From NCBI GenBank assembly GCA_013399895.1, contig VXBA01005480.1, positions 333,490 through 397,489 of the forward strand: a DNA stretch of 64,000 bases. The letters run 5' to 3'. Of this stretch, positions 37,401-47,073 are shown piece by piece. This DNA is from Serilophus lunatus (taxonomy: Eukaryota > Chordata > Aves > Passeriformes > Eurylaimidae). How positions within the stretch are numbered: position 1 is the stretch's first letter; each line of letters starts with the position of its first letter. A model generated the notes under the pieces. The model searched no databases, had not been told where the DNA came from, and was given only the letters and a program-made list of their open reading frames with translations. Made by a program: the position numbers and the translations under genes.

Positions 37401-39152
37401 ATGCCACAGCTGCTGGCATGTATTGCCTTTTTCACTTTCAAAATCAATCATACTGAATTTGTTTTCTTGGCAGAAAGGATCTCAGTATATGTATTTAAAA
37501 ACCCCAGTTACCCCTTCAGAAGATTGGGTGTAACTACTGGATTTCTGTGACCTGAGCTCTGTGTTGGATCCAGTCATGCCAGGCACGAGGAGAAGCCAAA
37601 ATGTAGCCCTTTGCTTACATCTTGGCACAATTTGAGAAAGCAGAAATCAACCTGGGGAGCCCTAAGGATGCCCAGATGAGCACATGAAGCAGCAGGATGT
37701 GCCCACTTACTTCCATTATAATCTCATCTTCTCTTCCCTTTCCACACTCTGCTGCTTTCCAGATTTTTGCCCTCAAGGTACCTAATTTGCTGCTAATGCT
37801 GTTATAATTACAGCTAATTGGAAGATGAGGAGGGAGAAGTGTGGGGTTTTTTTTCCACTGAAAATAATGATGTCTGTAGGGAGAGGGGGGAAAGAAATGA
37901 AAAAACTGAAAAATGGATTTGTGGAGGTCTTCCATGAAAACCAGACAGAAAAAAATAAATCAATTAATTGACATCTTAATTTTCCTGGAAAAAATCCCAG
38001 ACCCTAAACATTTTTGCTATTAGCCTGTCCTCAGTGCATACATTACTTGAGAAATTATCAGTCCTCCCAACAAGACTGATTTAATTAGCAACTTGCCATC
38101 CCCATTGGGAATGAAAATGGGATTATTTTCCAGGATTTTTACAGACACAATTTGTTTTCTGCTGCTCCAATGTAACAGAAAGGCCACAACACACCTTTGA
38201 TTTCTAAATCTGGGACATGTGAAGTTGCTTGTTTTGGAAATGGATTACTTTCAAAAGCCAACTTTATCTACCTTGCACAAAGAACCAGTCTGTTAATTGT
38301 TGCTCTTCCTGGCTCTTGTGAACAAGTAGTGTGAATTTTAGCTCTGATAGAACCTGCAAGGAAAAGGTGTCACCAAAATCCATGACTCACAGCACTGCCA
38401 CTTCCAACAAATGTGGCCCTTTTGGGTCAGGTTTTCTTTCATATACATTTGGATATCATCAGCCCTGTGGGTTGGAAGTGAGTGATGGGGTTACTGCGTA
38501 ACAGCTGCAGAGCCATTCCCTGAGGGGAATATTTCCCTCTTACTGTTTTCTTGTGAGTGAAATACTGTGTGCACTTGTGTGTGTGTTACTAGAGATGTGT
38601 TAGAACATTTCCAAAACCTTTTGAAACTTCAGGAAGTATGTTACAGCAGCAATAGCATATTCCCTTTCTTCAGTTTTGTTTTGTTTTGCTAGCTTGAATG
38701 AGCTACTCTCAAACACAGTTTTGAACCACAGACACCTACTCAGCCATAGCCACTGCTACCCAATTATTCCCACTCTTGTTCCTACCTGCCCCCTTGGGTG
38801 CACATGTGTACCTGTGAGCCCTGCTGAATGTCAGCTGAGCTTTTTAGAAGTCTAGAAAGATTTTACAGGGGTCTTTAGGTCAGCAATCAGGACTAGATGG
38901 AAGTTGAGAGAAACTACCATTGCACTCTGATATCTCTAGTCTTTTTTCCTTCTTCACTCTTACTGCCATTTGTAGTGGATTGACTACAGTCAGGCAATGA
39001 TGTACAGTATTGGCTTTAAGGGGGTGTGTGTATGAAAGTGTTGCAGGATAGAGGAAAATGAATAACAATTGGAGTGTTTTTCTCCATCTCAAAATAATTC
39101 CTATTCATTTACTCTTGCAGATTCATCCCCGGAGAAGGGAGCCCGTTGCTGA
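7400..39152 (+). CDS. TNIP3: TNIP3 (ABIN-3), TNFAIP3-interacting protein 3, multi-exon coding region lacking its start exon
   Basis: ABIN proteins are cytosolic coiled-coil adaptors that bind the deubiquitinase A20 and linear or K63 ubiquitin chains and restrain NF-kappaB signalling after TNF or TLR stimulation. Eleven exons join to 366 codons plus an undetermined start; human ABIN-3 is 325 residues. Counting from the first certain codon: a helical segment with F-E-Q-L-K-R-K-N at 3-10; the ABIN homology domain 1 region at about 89-150, containing LLEVNKQWD and FRSMKQLYE; KEHYECEI near 198; the UBAN/AHD2 motif at about 229-270, with YEEDFRKERSDRERLNEEKE; and a C-terminal PDYQWY motif at 337-342. 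Almost every segment from residue 88 on aligns with human ABIN-3 as I recall it, and the UBAN is nearly identical. Every junction is GT/AG and keeps frame. Introns run from 0.3 to 7.3 kb. The alternatives TNIP1 and TNIP2 fit the C-terminus less well. Confidence 0.93.
7486..14804 (+). other. TNIP3 intron between exons A and B
   Basis: This 7.3 kb intron contains a degraded CR1 fragment at 7691-7830 and nothing else I recognise. Open frames such as minus-strand 13058-13543 have no visible homology, and their codons are ordinary for non-coding DNA. Confidence 0.65.
7691..7830 (-). repeat. CR1 LINE remnant
   Basis: The run beginning GGTTGGAAGGGACCTCTGGAGAT, followed by a decayed 'CAACCTCCTGTTTGCACCAGGG' and 'TTTCCAGGTATGGGGATGTC', follows the reverse complement of the 3' part of avian CR1 elements. 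It is diverged and truncated, so it is an old insertion. Confidence 0.75.
14805..14937 (+). CDS. TNIP3: TNIP3 exon B
   Basis: A TTTTTCTCTCTAAACAG acceptor precedes 133 bases; the first base completes the arginine codon begun in exon A and the other 132 bases give 44 codons. It encodes C-E-S-K-E-L-D-V-E-I-R-N-L-I, then a polar linker rich in Ser, Pro and Gln ending C-S-L-K. The donor is AAG followed by GTAATC. A linker rather than coiled coil is expected for the second half. Exact phase agreement with exons A and C supports it. It too is absent from the shorter human isoform I recall. Confidence 0.75.
17896..17990. repeat. A-rich low-complexity tract
   Basis: Repeated A runs with scattered T and G, including a 14-base A run near 17970. 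No retroelement body with this tail is recognised. Confidence 0.7.
20259..20336. repeat. (TA)n microsatellite interrupted by an assembly gap
   Basis: About 11 TA units precede 25 N at 20281-20305. After a short CATGTG break, about 13 more TA units follow. The gap sits inside the repeat, so the true length is unknown. Confidence 0.95.
21489..21578 (+). CDS. TNIP3: TNIP3 exon C (start of ABIN homology domain 1)
   Basis: TTCTCCAG acceptor, 90 bases in phase 0, donor GAG followed by GTAATC. The second half reads S-S-L-E-Q-Q-I-L-S-L-E-R-Q-R-R-E, matching N-S-L-E-Q-K-I-R-C-L-E-K-Q-R-K-E of human ABIN-3. The first part, A-R-Y-T-L-L-T-K-K-K, replaces the human N-terminus. The next exon follows after only 275 bases. 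Confidence 0.92.
21854..21919 (+). CDS. TNIP3: TNIP3 exon D (core of ABIN homology domain 1)
   Basis: Sixty-six bases in phase 0 encode 22 residues containing LLEVNKQWD and FRSMKQLYE. This is the most conserved block of the A20-binding AHD1 in ABIN-1 and ABIN-3. The only differences from human ABIN-3 as I recall it are a few conservative changes. Acceptor TTACAG, donor CAG followed by GTAACA. Confidence 0.97.
21920..22501 (+). other. TNIP3 intron between exons D and E
   Basis: A short intron of 582 bases with nothing recognised. The frame of exon E stays open upstream of its acceptor back to an ATG at 22388. Confidence 0.7.
22502..22627 (+). CDS. TNIP3: TNIP3 exon E (coiled coil)
   Basis: TTTTCAG acceptor, 126 bases in phase 0, donor AAG followed by GTAGGA. 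L-T-E-M-K-A-K-L-D-V-S-E-R aligns with the human V-A-E-L-K-T-K-L-D-A-A-E-R block that closes AHD1. The rest is Glu, Arg and Gln rich coiled coil and poorly conserved. It is shorter than the human equivalent, whose repetitive arginine-aspartate stretch is missing here. Confidence 0.93.
22860..22876. repeat. (GT)n microsatellite
   Basis: About eight uninterrupted GT units within the intron between exons E and F. Confidence 0.9.
24543..24595. repeat. Segmented T tract
   Basis: Three T runs of 10 to 14 bases, each introduced by AC, ending in TCTTTTAG. It looks like a slipped-replication product, not a retroelement tail. Confidence 0.8.
25458..25586 (+). CDS. TNIP3: TNIP3 exon F (coiled coil before the UBAN)
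   Basis: TTTTTTTGCATCTCAG acceptor, 129 bases in phase 0, donor AAG followed by GTAGGA. R-E-E-N-K-L-L-K-Q-K-N and K-E-H-Y-E-C-E-I-S-R-L-N-K match human ABIN-3 closely (E-E-N-K-L-L-K-G-K-N, K-E-H-Y-E-C-E-I-K-R-L-N-K). The frame remains open upstream of the acceptor back to an ATG at 25230, so an alternative start there is formally possible. Confidence 0.97.
25587..27771 (+). other. TNIP3 intron between exons F and G
   Basis: This 2.2 kb intron contains a small CR1 remnant near 26598-26670 and no recognised gene. Confidence 0.65.
26598..26670 (-). repeat. CR1 LINE remnant (short)
   Basis: The words CTGGAAGGGACCCTCTATGA and CCCCTGCTATTGCAGGTTCA follow the reverse complement of a CR1 3' region. 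Only about 70 diverged bases remain. Confidence 0.55.
27772..27864 (+). CDS. TNIP3: TNIP3 exon G (enters the UBAN/AHD2)
   Basis: TGACCTTGCAG acceptor, 93 bases in phase 0, donor CAG followed by GTAAGG. A-L-L-D-V-L begins like the human A-L-Q-D-A-L. The middle differs and is shorter. The end, E-E-M-R-T-Q-L-E-V-L-R-Q-Q, matches the helix that leads into the ubiquitin-binding motif. Confidence 0.95.
27865..30270 (+). other. TNIP3 intron between exons G and H
   Basis: A 2.4 kb intron. Overlapping open frames on both strands around 28830-29270 have no recognisable homology. Nothing else seen. Confidence 0.65.
30271..30396 (+). CDS. TNIP3: TNIP3 exon H (UBAN ubiquitin-binding motif)
   Basis: ACAATTGCAG acceptor, 126 bases in phase 0, donor CAG followed by GTATGA. 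It encodes VQIYEEDFRKERSDRERLNE and continues E-K-E, with the aspartate, phenylalanine and E-R-x-x-R-E signature that contacts ubiquitin in NEMO and ABIN-1. It then reads L-Q-S-Q-L-N-K-L-N-S-Q, as in human ABIN-3. All key residues are intact, so ubiquitin binding is expected to be retained. Reports say that mouse ABIN-3 has lost this domain; this bird copy has not. Confidence 0.98.
31389..31436 (+). CDS. TNIP3: Candidate unrecognised TNIP3 exon (16 codons)
   Basis: An AAACACAG acceptor with an upstream CTCTTCCTGCC pyrimidine tract precedes 48 bases in phase 0 reading L-V-K-D-F-K-D-E-S-N-H-I-K-Y-L-L. It enters and leaves in phase 0, so including it keeps the frame. Human ABIN-3 has 17 residues at this place (I-K-A-C-Q-M-E-K...) that no other exon here supplies, and ABIN-1 has L-K-A-F-K-D-E-E, which resembles the candidate. 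The donor, GTTTGT, is weak, and that is the main argument against it. Confidence 0.3.
31473..31489 (-). repeat. CR1-type 3' end motif
   Basis: CATAGAATCATAGAATG is the reverse complement of the tandem ATTCTATG repeat that ends avian CR1 elements. Little of the element body remains, so this is a severely truncated copy or chance. Confidence 0.5.
31993..32151 (+). CDS. TNIP3: TNIP3 exon I
   Basis: TTTTGTGACAG acceptor, 159 bases in phase 0, donor TCG followed by GTAAGA. S-P-C-V-N-Y-G-R-C-G-M-V-L-H-Y-Q-D-P aligns with the human C-P-P-C-N-C-G-L-V-F-H-L-Q-D-P. The flanks are proline and histidine rich and poorly conserved. This part follows the coiled coil and is probably unstructured. The two cysteines match positions in human, but a metal site is not established. 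Confidence 0.92.
32152..34565 (+). other. TNIP3 intron between exons I and J
   Basis: A 2.4 kb intron. No repeat or gene recognised. Confidence 0.65.
34566..34626 (+). CDS. TNIP3: TNIP3 exon J (C-terminal ABIN motif)
   Basis: TTCTGTGCAG acceptor, 61 bases from phase 0, donor ATG followed by GTAAGA. It encodes PDYQWYVPDQFPPDVQHKAN and the first base of the next codon. Human ABIN-3 has P-D-Y-Q-W-Y-A-L-D-Q-L-P-P-D-V-Q-H-K-A-N. This near identity is the strongest evidence for TNIP3 over TNIP1, where the motif reads P-E-Y-T-W-R. Confidence 0.98.
34627..39120 (+). other. Last TNIP3 intron
   Basis: A 4.5 kb intron with a 20-base A run at 37271-37290. No gene recognised. Confidence 0.65.
37271..37290. 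repeat. Poly-A run
   Basis: Twenty uninterrupted A bases. No retroelement or pseudogene body is recognised before it. Confidence 0.9.
39121..39152 (+). CDS. TNIP3: TNIP3 last exon, coding part
   Basis: CTCTTGCAG acceptor. The first two bases complete the aspartate codon begun in exon J, then S-S-P-E-K-G-A-R-C and TGA at 39150-39152. Human ABIN-3 ends G-L-S-S-V-K-K-V-H-P after the same K-A-N, so the last residues are shared only loosely. The mRNA continues as the 3' UTR. Confidence 0.88.
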
Positions 39153-39930
39153 CACCCTACAACCTGGAGAAGTGTAAACCAAAGGCTGCAAGCCAGTCTT
39201 GCACCTTCATTACTCTCTTTTGTCATGGTTTTTTTTTTGCCCCTAGCTCCTTATCTCTTCAGTGCATGTAATTAATGTCTGGTGAAATCCCTGTGAGGAC
39301 AACAGAAAAGCAGATCCTACAGGCTAGTGATCCTCAGGATCCAGTTAAACTCTGCTGGGAAGCATTACTGCCCTTTGTTCTGAAGATGCTGTTTGTGCTG
39401 CCTATGAGAATCTGTTAAATAGCCATGTGAGAAAAGATGCAGCTCTTGCTGGGCATTCAGACTGTCACATCTGGTTTGAATTTGAGAGCTTATAAGCCAA
39501 ATAGTGTTATGATTTTGTTGTTGTTGGTTTTTGAGAATTACAGGGGGTTTATTTGATTCCAGAGAATGATTTATTGATGTACATTCTTGAATTCTGTCCT
39601 CTTTTTCTTGGTTGGTAAAAAAGGAAATCTGCTTCACTCTTTGAACAGACTTGTGTAATTGTAGTGCCACCAATGCCAGGCCACGTAGAAGGTGCCTCTT
39701 TTTAAGTCCAGATCTCCTTTTGTTTGGCTCTACAATGATATGAAAAAAGTAATCACAAGGGGTTTTTTACTGTCTGTACTTACTTGTATCAGAAGAATTT
39801 TAGTAGAACTATTTAATGGGTTTAACTTCTCAGTGAATAGGGGTTTATATTTCCAAATGATTCTTGTAATGAATCTGAACATCATTGTGTAACCTCTAAC
39901 CTGAGAATAAAACCTGGCTTTTTAAGTGAA
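39153..39930 (+). other. TNIP3: TNIP3 3' untranslated region
   Basis: About 780 bases lie between the stop and the first AATAAA. A few ATTTA pentamers occur but no dense AU-rich element. The 3' limit is estimated from the poly-A signal. Confidence 0.7.
39906..39911 (+). promoter_or_regulatory. TNIP3: AATAAA polyadenylation signal of TNIP3
   Basis: The first canonical hexamer after the TNIP3 stop codon. Cleavage is expected 10-25 bases further on, in a TA-rich stretch. Confidence 0.7.
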
Positions 39931-41478
39931 ATTCTATTTATATAATTAATTTTTTTCAGAAAATTATGGAAAATGGGTTTTCAGCAAATGTTACTTGATA
40001 ATCTACTTGCGGGCTTGTCTCTTCCCTTCAGGCTTTTAAGAAGGCCGCTGTTGGGTGACAGGTATCTAAACCTGCTGGGAGCCCACCTGAAAGAAGAACA
40101 AGGATTTTGCACCATAAGACCACATGAGATGTCCTGCCTGCTTTTCTGATAGCTCAGGAGTAGTTAGTGTGGATTTAAATTCCCACACCAACAGTTATTT
40201 GAGCCATGCAAAGACAGTCATCAGTTACAAGGTTTGGCTGCATGTGTCATTTCTGCTTTTAGAACAGGTATTTCCATTCTCTTCAATATACAAAGGCCTG
40301 TGCACTGAAATAATAACCTTAAAGGATTAAATATGTTCAGCATTTGATTTTGGGCTCAGTGAGGATCAGTCCATGGGAAAGGATTTTTCTGCTTTTGTGT
40401 TGTAGAGCAATGCTGCTTCTGTCGACCTGGACCCAAGAAATGACATTCCTAACTTATAGTACAGACTCAGGAAAACACACAAGCAAAGCACTGAGTGAAA
40501 GAGCCTCTGGAGAGAAATTGCTTTTTCATGAACAATTGAAAAGTAGAGTTTGACTACAACATTGGCTACAGAATAAACTCCTGTTAGACAGAGAGGAGTT
40601 TTTATCCCTGCCTCAATTTGGAGCTTGTTTGCAGACACAGTACCAGCAGATCATTTAACCAGCAAACAATATAACCACACTACTCCTGATTAGTTATTTG
40701 GCTAATAAGGGTGAGATCATGGAAAATGCTAATGCGCTGACTTCAGAAAATCCAATTCTAATGGAACCTAATTCAGTGGGAGCTCTCAGCAGGTGACCAG
40801 TGCTGTGGGCAGGGCACCCGGCACTCAGAGATGCTGTGAATCCCCAAAACAGATGAGCTTCTGTGTGGCTGGGGGGGGGGCAGCAACCTCCTGTTTCATT
40901 CATTTCCACTGTTACCCCCAGCTAACCACCAAGGTTTGCTCCTGACATTTGTGCTGCTTAACTCATTGTCTGACAGCTTGTGGAAGCCTCATCTGGCCCC
41001 AGAAGATGATTGAACACGAGCTATTCACAGTAAGAAAATAATGGTTTTGAAGGGTTATCTCTTTTTCTCTCCTTAGTCACAAGTTTTTAATGTTTGTCAG
41101 GCTTGGGCACAGGACTAAACTTAGACTCACACAAATCCTAACCCTTCTAAATATGGGGTATTGATGTATGATATGATGGAGAATTTTCTCTTTTAAAATG
41201 CATATACAATGGCTGTAAGTTGCTTTTCTTGGAATGATGTATGTTTCCCAACTGCAGGTGCTGTCATCCATTTGAATTAGCATTGTCAGACTCAAACACC
41301 CCCAAAGGATCTGCTTTCTGCAGTGACCCAGGCAACTCTGAGGGGGTGAGTTATTTTAGTTAAAATCAACCATAGTATTTTTAAAAGGCTTTTCTCCTTC
41401 CTCAACCTTTGCCAAAACTGGATACCAGCACTTCCAGTTCTCCTTTAAAAGCTTAGGGTCTTTGGGAATTTTTGTCCC

Positions 41479-41497
41479 TTTTTTTTTTTTTTTTTTT
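41479..41497. repeat. Poly-T run
   Basis: Nineteen uninterrupted T bases with no adjacent retroelement recognised. Confidence 0.9.
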
Positions 41498-44400
41498 GTG
41501 TGGAGCTGAAGTGACACCAACATTTTGATGACTTGAATTTTTTTGTTTTGATATACCACTGTTTTACTTCCCAAGTAAAGATCTGTGCCTTGCCAAAACT
41601 TTATGTTTTACAATTGTCTTTTTCTTTTGAAGGCCTGAAGTGCTGTTGGTGACAGCCATGTCAATGCACATTTCATTCTGTATCTGTAGATATTTCTGTT
41701 TACTTTTATACTTAGATGAAGCGTGGCATGGTATGAAGACTTCATTGTTGATAAGTAAGTTGTCTGCCTTTAAAAAATCAGTAAATATCATCCCTCCTTA
41801 GTCTAAGGCTTGTTTTAGGAAGGAAAATATTTACTTTGAAATTGCTGGTTAAAAGCTGGGAGCTGTTTTAATGACCTCAGAAACTCCGGGTGCAAGAAAA
41901 AGTAGAGTCATGATAATGCTGTAGGCATTTGGGCTGCCCAAATACACCCATCCTATGGTAGGAAGGTTGGATGAGATGGCAGAGGATGATTTCTTGGATT
42001 ACAAGCAAACTCCTGGATCACATTACTTTCCTATTTGAATCCATTCATTAGTTTTTTGTCTTTTACTGCATCAATATTAGGTTTCTTGCCCAAATAATAA
42101 AACCTCATTCTCATTCACCTCTCGCAAGACGTTTCACTCTCCCAAGCTCTTCCAGTGTTTTACCTTTGCTTTTGCCCTCCAGAGCTCAGCTGTTTCATCC
42201 TACAAAAGATGATGTTGCAAAGTGTTATGTTGTTATATATAGTCTCATAAATTATAGGAAGGATCCACCATCAATAAAAATATTTTCTTGTCAGATGAAT
42301 TCCATAAATAGAAATGTGTATTGAGGCTGTAGATGAAAGAATGTAGTAGACCTTTTGGCTCTGGTTTCCCACACCCAAAGACTTGCAATTTATTTTCTTC
42401 ATGTCATCCTGCCAGTCATCCTGCTTGGTCATGACAACATTTCTGGGTAATTAGGATTATGAAGTGCCCAGAATTTCTGGTCTTCATCCCCCTCTTTCTC
42501 TTTCTGTAGTCTAGAATAAGAAAAAGCAGGTGGTGTATAACAATACATTTTGGTCAAGTAAGCTCAGCTCTACCAGTTCCCCCTATTCTTCCTACTCTGA
42601 TGGATTGGGAATGTAATAAGCTGTAAATTCTGCCTTGCCCATAGCACCCTGTGCTGAGTTGAGAGAATATTTCTAATTGGGTTGAAGTTGTCTCTCTTAC
42701 TTTAAAAAATATATATCCTGTAGTTTCAAAAATGGTATCTCTATTTTAACTTCATGGTGAGAATGACAGAAGAATTTCCCCAATTTGTGCAGATGCAAGT
42801 TTAAAGGTCTGCAAGACACCACAGGGTGGAAAATATTTTTTTGATTAATAAAACACTTTCCCACCAGGAGCCAGGATGTTGGTTAATGCTGTGTTTTCAC
42901 TTAGGGCAGCAACAGCCCTGCTTCCACCTGCCCTATAAAAGGGAAACACCCAGGTGCTTCCTGTCCAAGGGCTGCTTGTGTGAGAGCCAAAGGGCCATGG
43001 AACATGCCATGCATGGCTGGTGGTGGTGGGAGCAGGGCCGAGGCAATGGGGGCAGGCAGGAGTGTGATAGGCACAGATCCTACAATCTGCTGATCACAGT
43101 AGGAGTTAAGGTCCTGCAAGACTGAGAGTGCAGATTGCAACTCTGTTGGTCTAATGGGAGACACCAGACCAAGGGGGGCCTGCTGCTCTTCCCATGGCCA
43201 AGGGAAAGGATTTGGAGAAAGGAAGTCTCATGGAGTGAGAGCAGGATGTGTGCTGTTGGTGCATGGGTTGCATGACCAGATTGGGGGAAGTCACAGCTTT
43301 GCCGAATGGTAAAGCTGCTTTGTTGGCATTTCTGTCATCTGATTGGTTTCTTTTATTTAATTATTTGGTTCAGTTGAGAGAAAAGGGGGAGATGTTTTAA
43401 TTTTCTTGGAGGAAGTTTTCATTTTGTGCCTTCCTGTGTTCAGGCATCCTGTGTCTCAGCTCTTAGTCTTGTTAATCCCAAATTAATCCATTTAAGGAAA
43501 TGGCATTATCCTGTAGGGCTGGCACATGCAGAGATTCTTTGTAAGTTATTCACAAAACCAGCTATCTCTTTGACTGAATATTGCAGTCACTTAAAAAAAC
43601 TGTTATTTAAGGTTAAGCACAAGGCACCAGCCAAATTATGTCCCTATGCTAAAAGCTAGGAAAAACTGCACTTCTCTGAAGATTGAAACAAGAGCTGGTA
43701 TTTTTGCAATTCCTATTCTTTTGCCCTTTTTCTCCTCAGTGCCAAACTTGCAGCCTGTCCTTTGTAGTCACGACCCAGCATGGAATCTGTAGAAATAATG
43801 TCAGAAGAAACAATCCTAGTTATGCTGAATGGAAGAGATTAGCAAGGATACCAGATAAACAGTCATCAGCACTAAAGAGCAGGATATTTCAAATAAAATC
43901 CTTTCTTCATAAGTGACCTATTCAGACATGAAAACAGCTTTGGAGGGGTAATCACTCTCCCCACAGTTTCACTGTTCTTTTAGGAAAGAAAGGCTGTACA
44001 GAAGAAAAGCTGATTTCTTATGAACTGGGATAACAATACTCTCATATGTTGGCAGTAGAAAGAGAGGGATTACTTTATTCCCTGTTAAAATTCCCCTGTG
44101 GTCAAGAGTTAAGTGAGGGTGGGGATGCCAAACAGGGGACTTGGAGCCTCCAGTGATGTGCTTTCTCTAGAAAGGAAGAGAATTTGTTAAAATCAGGTTT
44201 CAGGCATGAATATTGCATTCTAGTTAACTGAAACCAGTCTCAAGTCTGGCTTAGCAATGCCAGCAAAATTGGTTGTTCACAGGGATTGTTCCTAATCCTT
44301 AATAGTGATAATTAAACCTCAAAGTGTGTGTGATGTTGTTATCTTACTGTTCATGATTGCTGAGGTGACATCTGACTTCCTTGAGGATTTGGGTGTGGTG

Positions 44401-44563
44401 GGGTAAGAGCACTGGAGCTGCTTTTCTGTCCCTGTCTGATAAATTGATAACATGGGACTTTGAAGCACAGCTAAGAAAAAGCTGCAAAACCAGAAAACCT
44501 CCCTAGCAAATCAAACCCCTCTGTGCACTGCAATTCTGCATTATGAGATACCTGTTGGATAAA

Positions 44564-44636
44564 TAAAAAAAAAAAGAAACCCAAACCAAAAACCTCCCCC
44601 AAAAAAACCAACAAAAAAGGGAAAAAATAAAAAAGA
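44564..44636. repeat. A-rich low-complexity tract
   Basis: A runs alternating with short C runs (AAACC, AAAAACC patterns). No element body recognised. Confidence 0.7.
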
Positions 44637-47048
44637 GCAATTAATCTGAATGTGCTGTTAATTTAATAGTATTCCCATGTGGGATCTTAGACAGTGCTAC
44701 TATTCACAAGCTGACCATAACTGTGGAACTACTGTTCCACAGGTGCTTGTGACAGGTTCCACTTTTCGTGCTCATTCCTTTGCAGTCCTTTACTTTGGAG
44801 TCAAAGAAAACCATCTACTTGTAATTTTTATTTTTTCTCGAGTCAGATGAGGTTAGCAGAAAGTAAAATTCCCATTGGTAGTGAACTTAGAAAGGTGGTG
44901 TTGTACTACCAGGAAACTTTTTCCAAATAATTGATTTCTTATTAATAGATGTTTTCACTTTGACTGCAAACATTCAAGCTATAACACGTTATGTGGCTTT
45001 CTGTTACTGAAAGCACAGATAAGGGATGTGGGAAATGCAAACATAAAAACCTCTGAGTAGTACCAGGAAGAGGGAGGATATTAATAAGGAAGGAATATTG
45101 CCTCATGAGTTTCTTGTTTGTTCTTATTCATTCAGTCTGTTCTGCTCAAAGTTGTTTGGTTCCTGTTTGTAGACACCGCTGCTGCTTATGAGCAGTATTT
45201 CATTTTGGTTCAGAACAGTTTAATCTTATGAAGACTGTAAGGCTTTCTTCAGCTGGAAAGAAAACAATACAGGCATTGCACCTCGATTTATGTGTGCTAG
45301 TGGGTGTAACATTGGCACAATGTTCATGGCTGCTAAGTAGATGCCATTCATCTCAGTTAGTTATCCTCAAAAATACTACATTTCAGTTGCTGGCATCTAT
45401 TAATCTATCCCATTAAATTCTTCAGGCTACTTTAAACTTTGACATATTAGTCCCTGAAATTCTGCAGACATTCTGCCTCTGAAGTCGCCACAAGCCCAGT
45501 GGGGCTCTGCAGAGCCCAGTCAGAGTCTGGCTTTGCTAAACTGCACGGATTTTCCTTGCTCTATAGGAAAAACATGTGTAGAGGACTCAGGTTCTTCCAG
45601 GTGGTCTGGGGACTGTGTGTGCAGGTGCTCCTGCACCTACTTGCATATTTCTATTATGGAAAATAAGCGTTCAGTTATGAAAGTTTGAGTATAAGAGCTA
45701 AATATATAAATATACATGCTCTTCCCTCTAGGAAAGAAATCTAGCAAGGTTGCTAAAACTTTTAACCTGGCCACATAACACACTGTGTCCCTGGGGGAGA
45801 GCAATGCAGTAAGAGAAAATGAAGATTTCTTTTAACCTGGAGTTCAAACTTCACCAGGGTGTAATTTTTAAAGTCTTCCCAGCCTGTGTTAATGATGAGT
45901 TGTATTCAGGGCTGCAAAGTCCACTCCCTGCCACCATGCTTTGCTTTCCTAGTGCCAGCTTTATGTGTATACACTGCTAAGGGAGAAGTTTGTTTCCATT
46001 GTTTTTTATTTACTTTTTTATAGAGGCTCTCCAAGTTTACTAGAAGAGTTTAATTTGGCCCCAAAGTGGTCTGTCTCTCTCACAAAAGCACACTGTTGTT
46101 CTGCTCCTGTTTTTCCTTTTGTGATGAAGGGCCTCCTGAGCTAAACCACCATCTCCTCTCTGTCCACAGGATGTGGAAAAGCTTGTGGAGCACGTCTGTG
46201 AGCATTGCTGGAATGGGAATGGGCAATGGACACCTTTCCTCTCCTTGGCCTCCTTCACCCAGCAGTGAGTGGTGTTTCAGCAGGAGGGGGAAGGTCCGTG
46301 CTCACAGCTGAGAGTGAGCCTGAATTTGTCCACAATGGCATAATTTTAGATCAGCCTGAAAAAACATTCCTGGCAATTAAAAAACCTTCCCTTTGCAGTG
46401 AAAAAATACAAAAACTGAGTTCCCCAAAGGCTTCCCAGCCCATTTCCTCACCTCACAGACCTGATTTCTGTTGTGCAAGGCACAAGCTCTTCACTACAGG
46501 GTGCAGATTATTTTTAGGAGTTCCCAAACACAGGGAGAGAGGCAGGCCATAATGAATAAATGTGGGATGTGTATGTTACACAGGGACATAAAATGTCAGT
46601 TATGTATGTGCACATAACTCCTGTATGTTTATGTCGAAATCAGGACTTGTTCAGAAGATGGAATCCAACGTGGCAACATTTTCATCAATGGGAACTTTGT
46701 CTGCATAAGAGTACAAAAATATAGTCACTGCTGTACAGGTTCTTCTCTGCTTTGGAGATCATGAAGTTCTTCAAACAACTGCACATATAGCTTTGTGCTG
46801 GGAAGGAGCTTTATTGGCTCTAGACGGAATGAGCAGTAAATTGTGGAACATTTGTAGTCTAGATCCAGGCCAATTCAGAGGAAATCTGTAATGCTATCAA
46901 TAAAGCAGGAGAACTGTATCAATTAGTGCATGATAAATGAGTTGATGGGCTGGCAGCTGATCTAATTAATATATTGACATGTCATTATTGATCCCAGGCT
47001 GAAGTGCTTTGATGCTGGTCTTCCCTTGATTTGCCAGTGGGATTTTGA

Positions 47049-47073
47049 CATCATCATCATCATCATCATCATC
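47049..47073. repeat. (CAT)n microsatellite
   Basis: Eight perfect CAT units. Confidence 0.95.
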
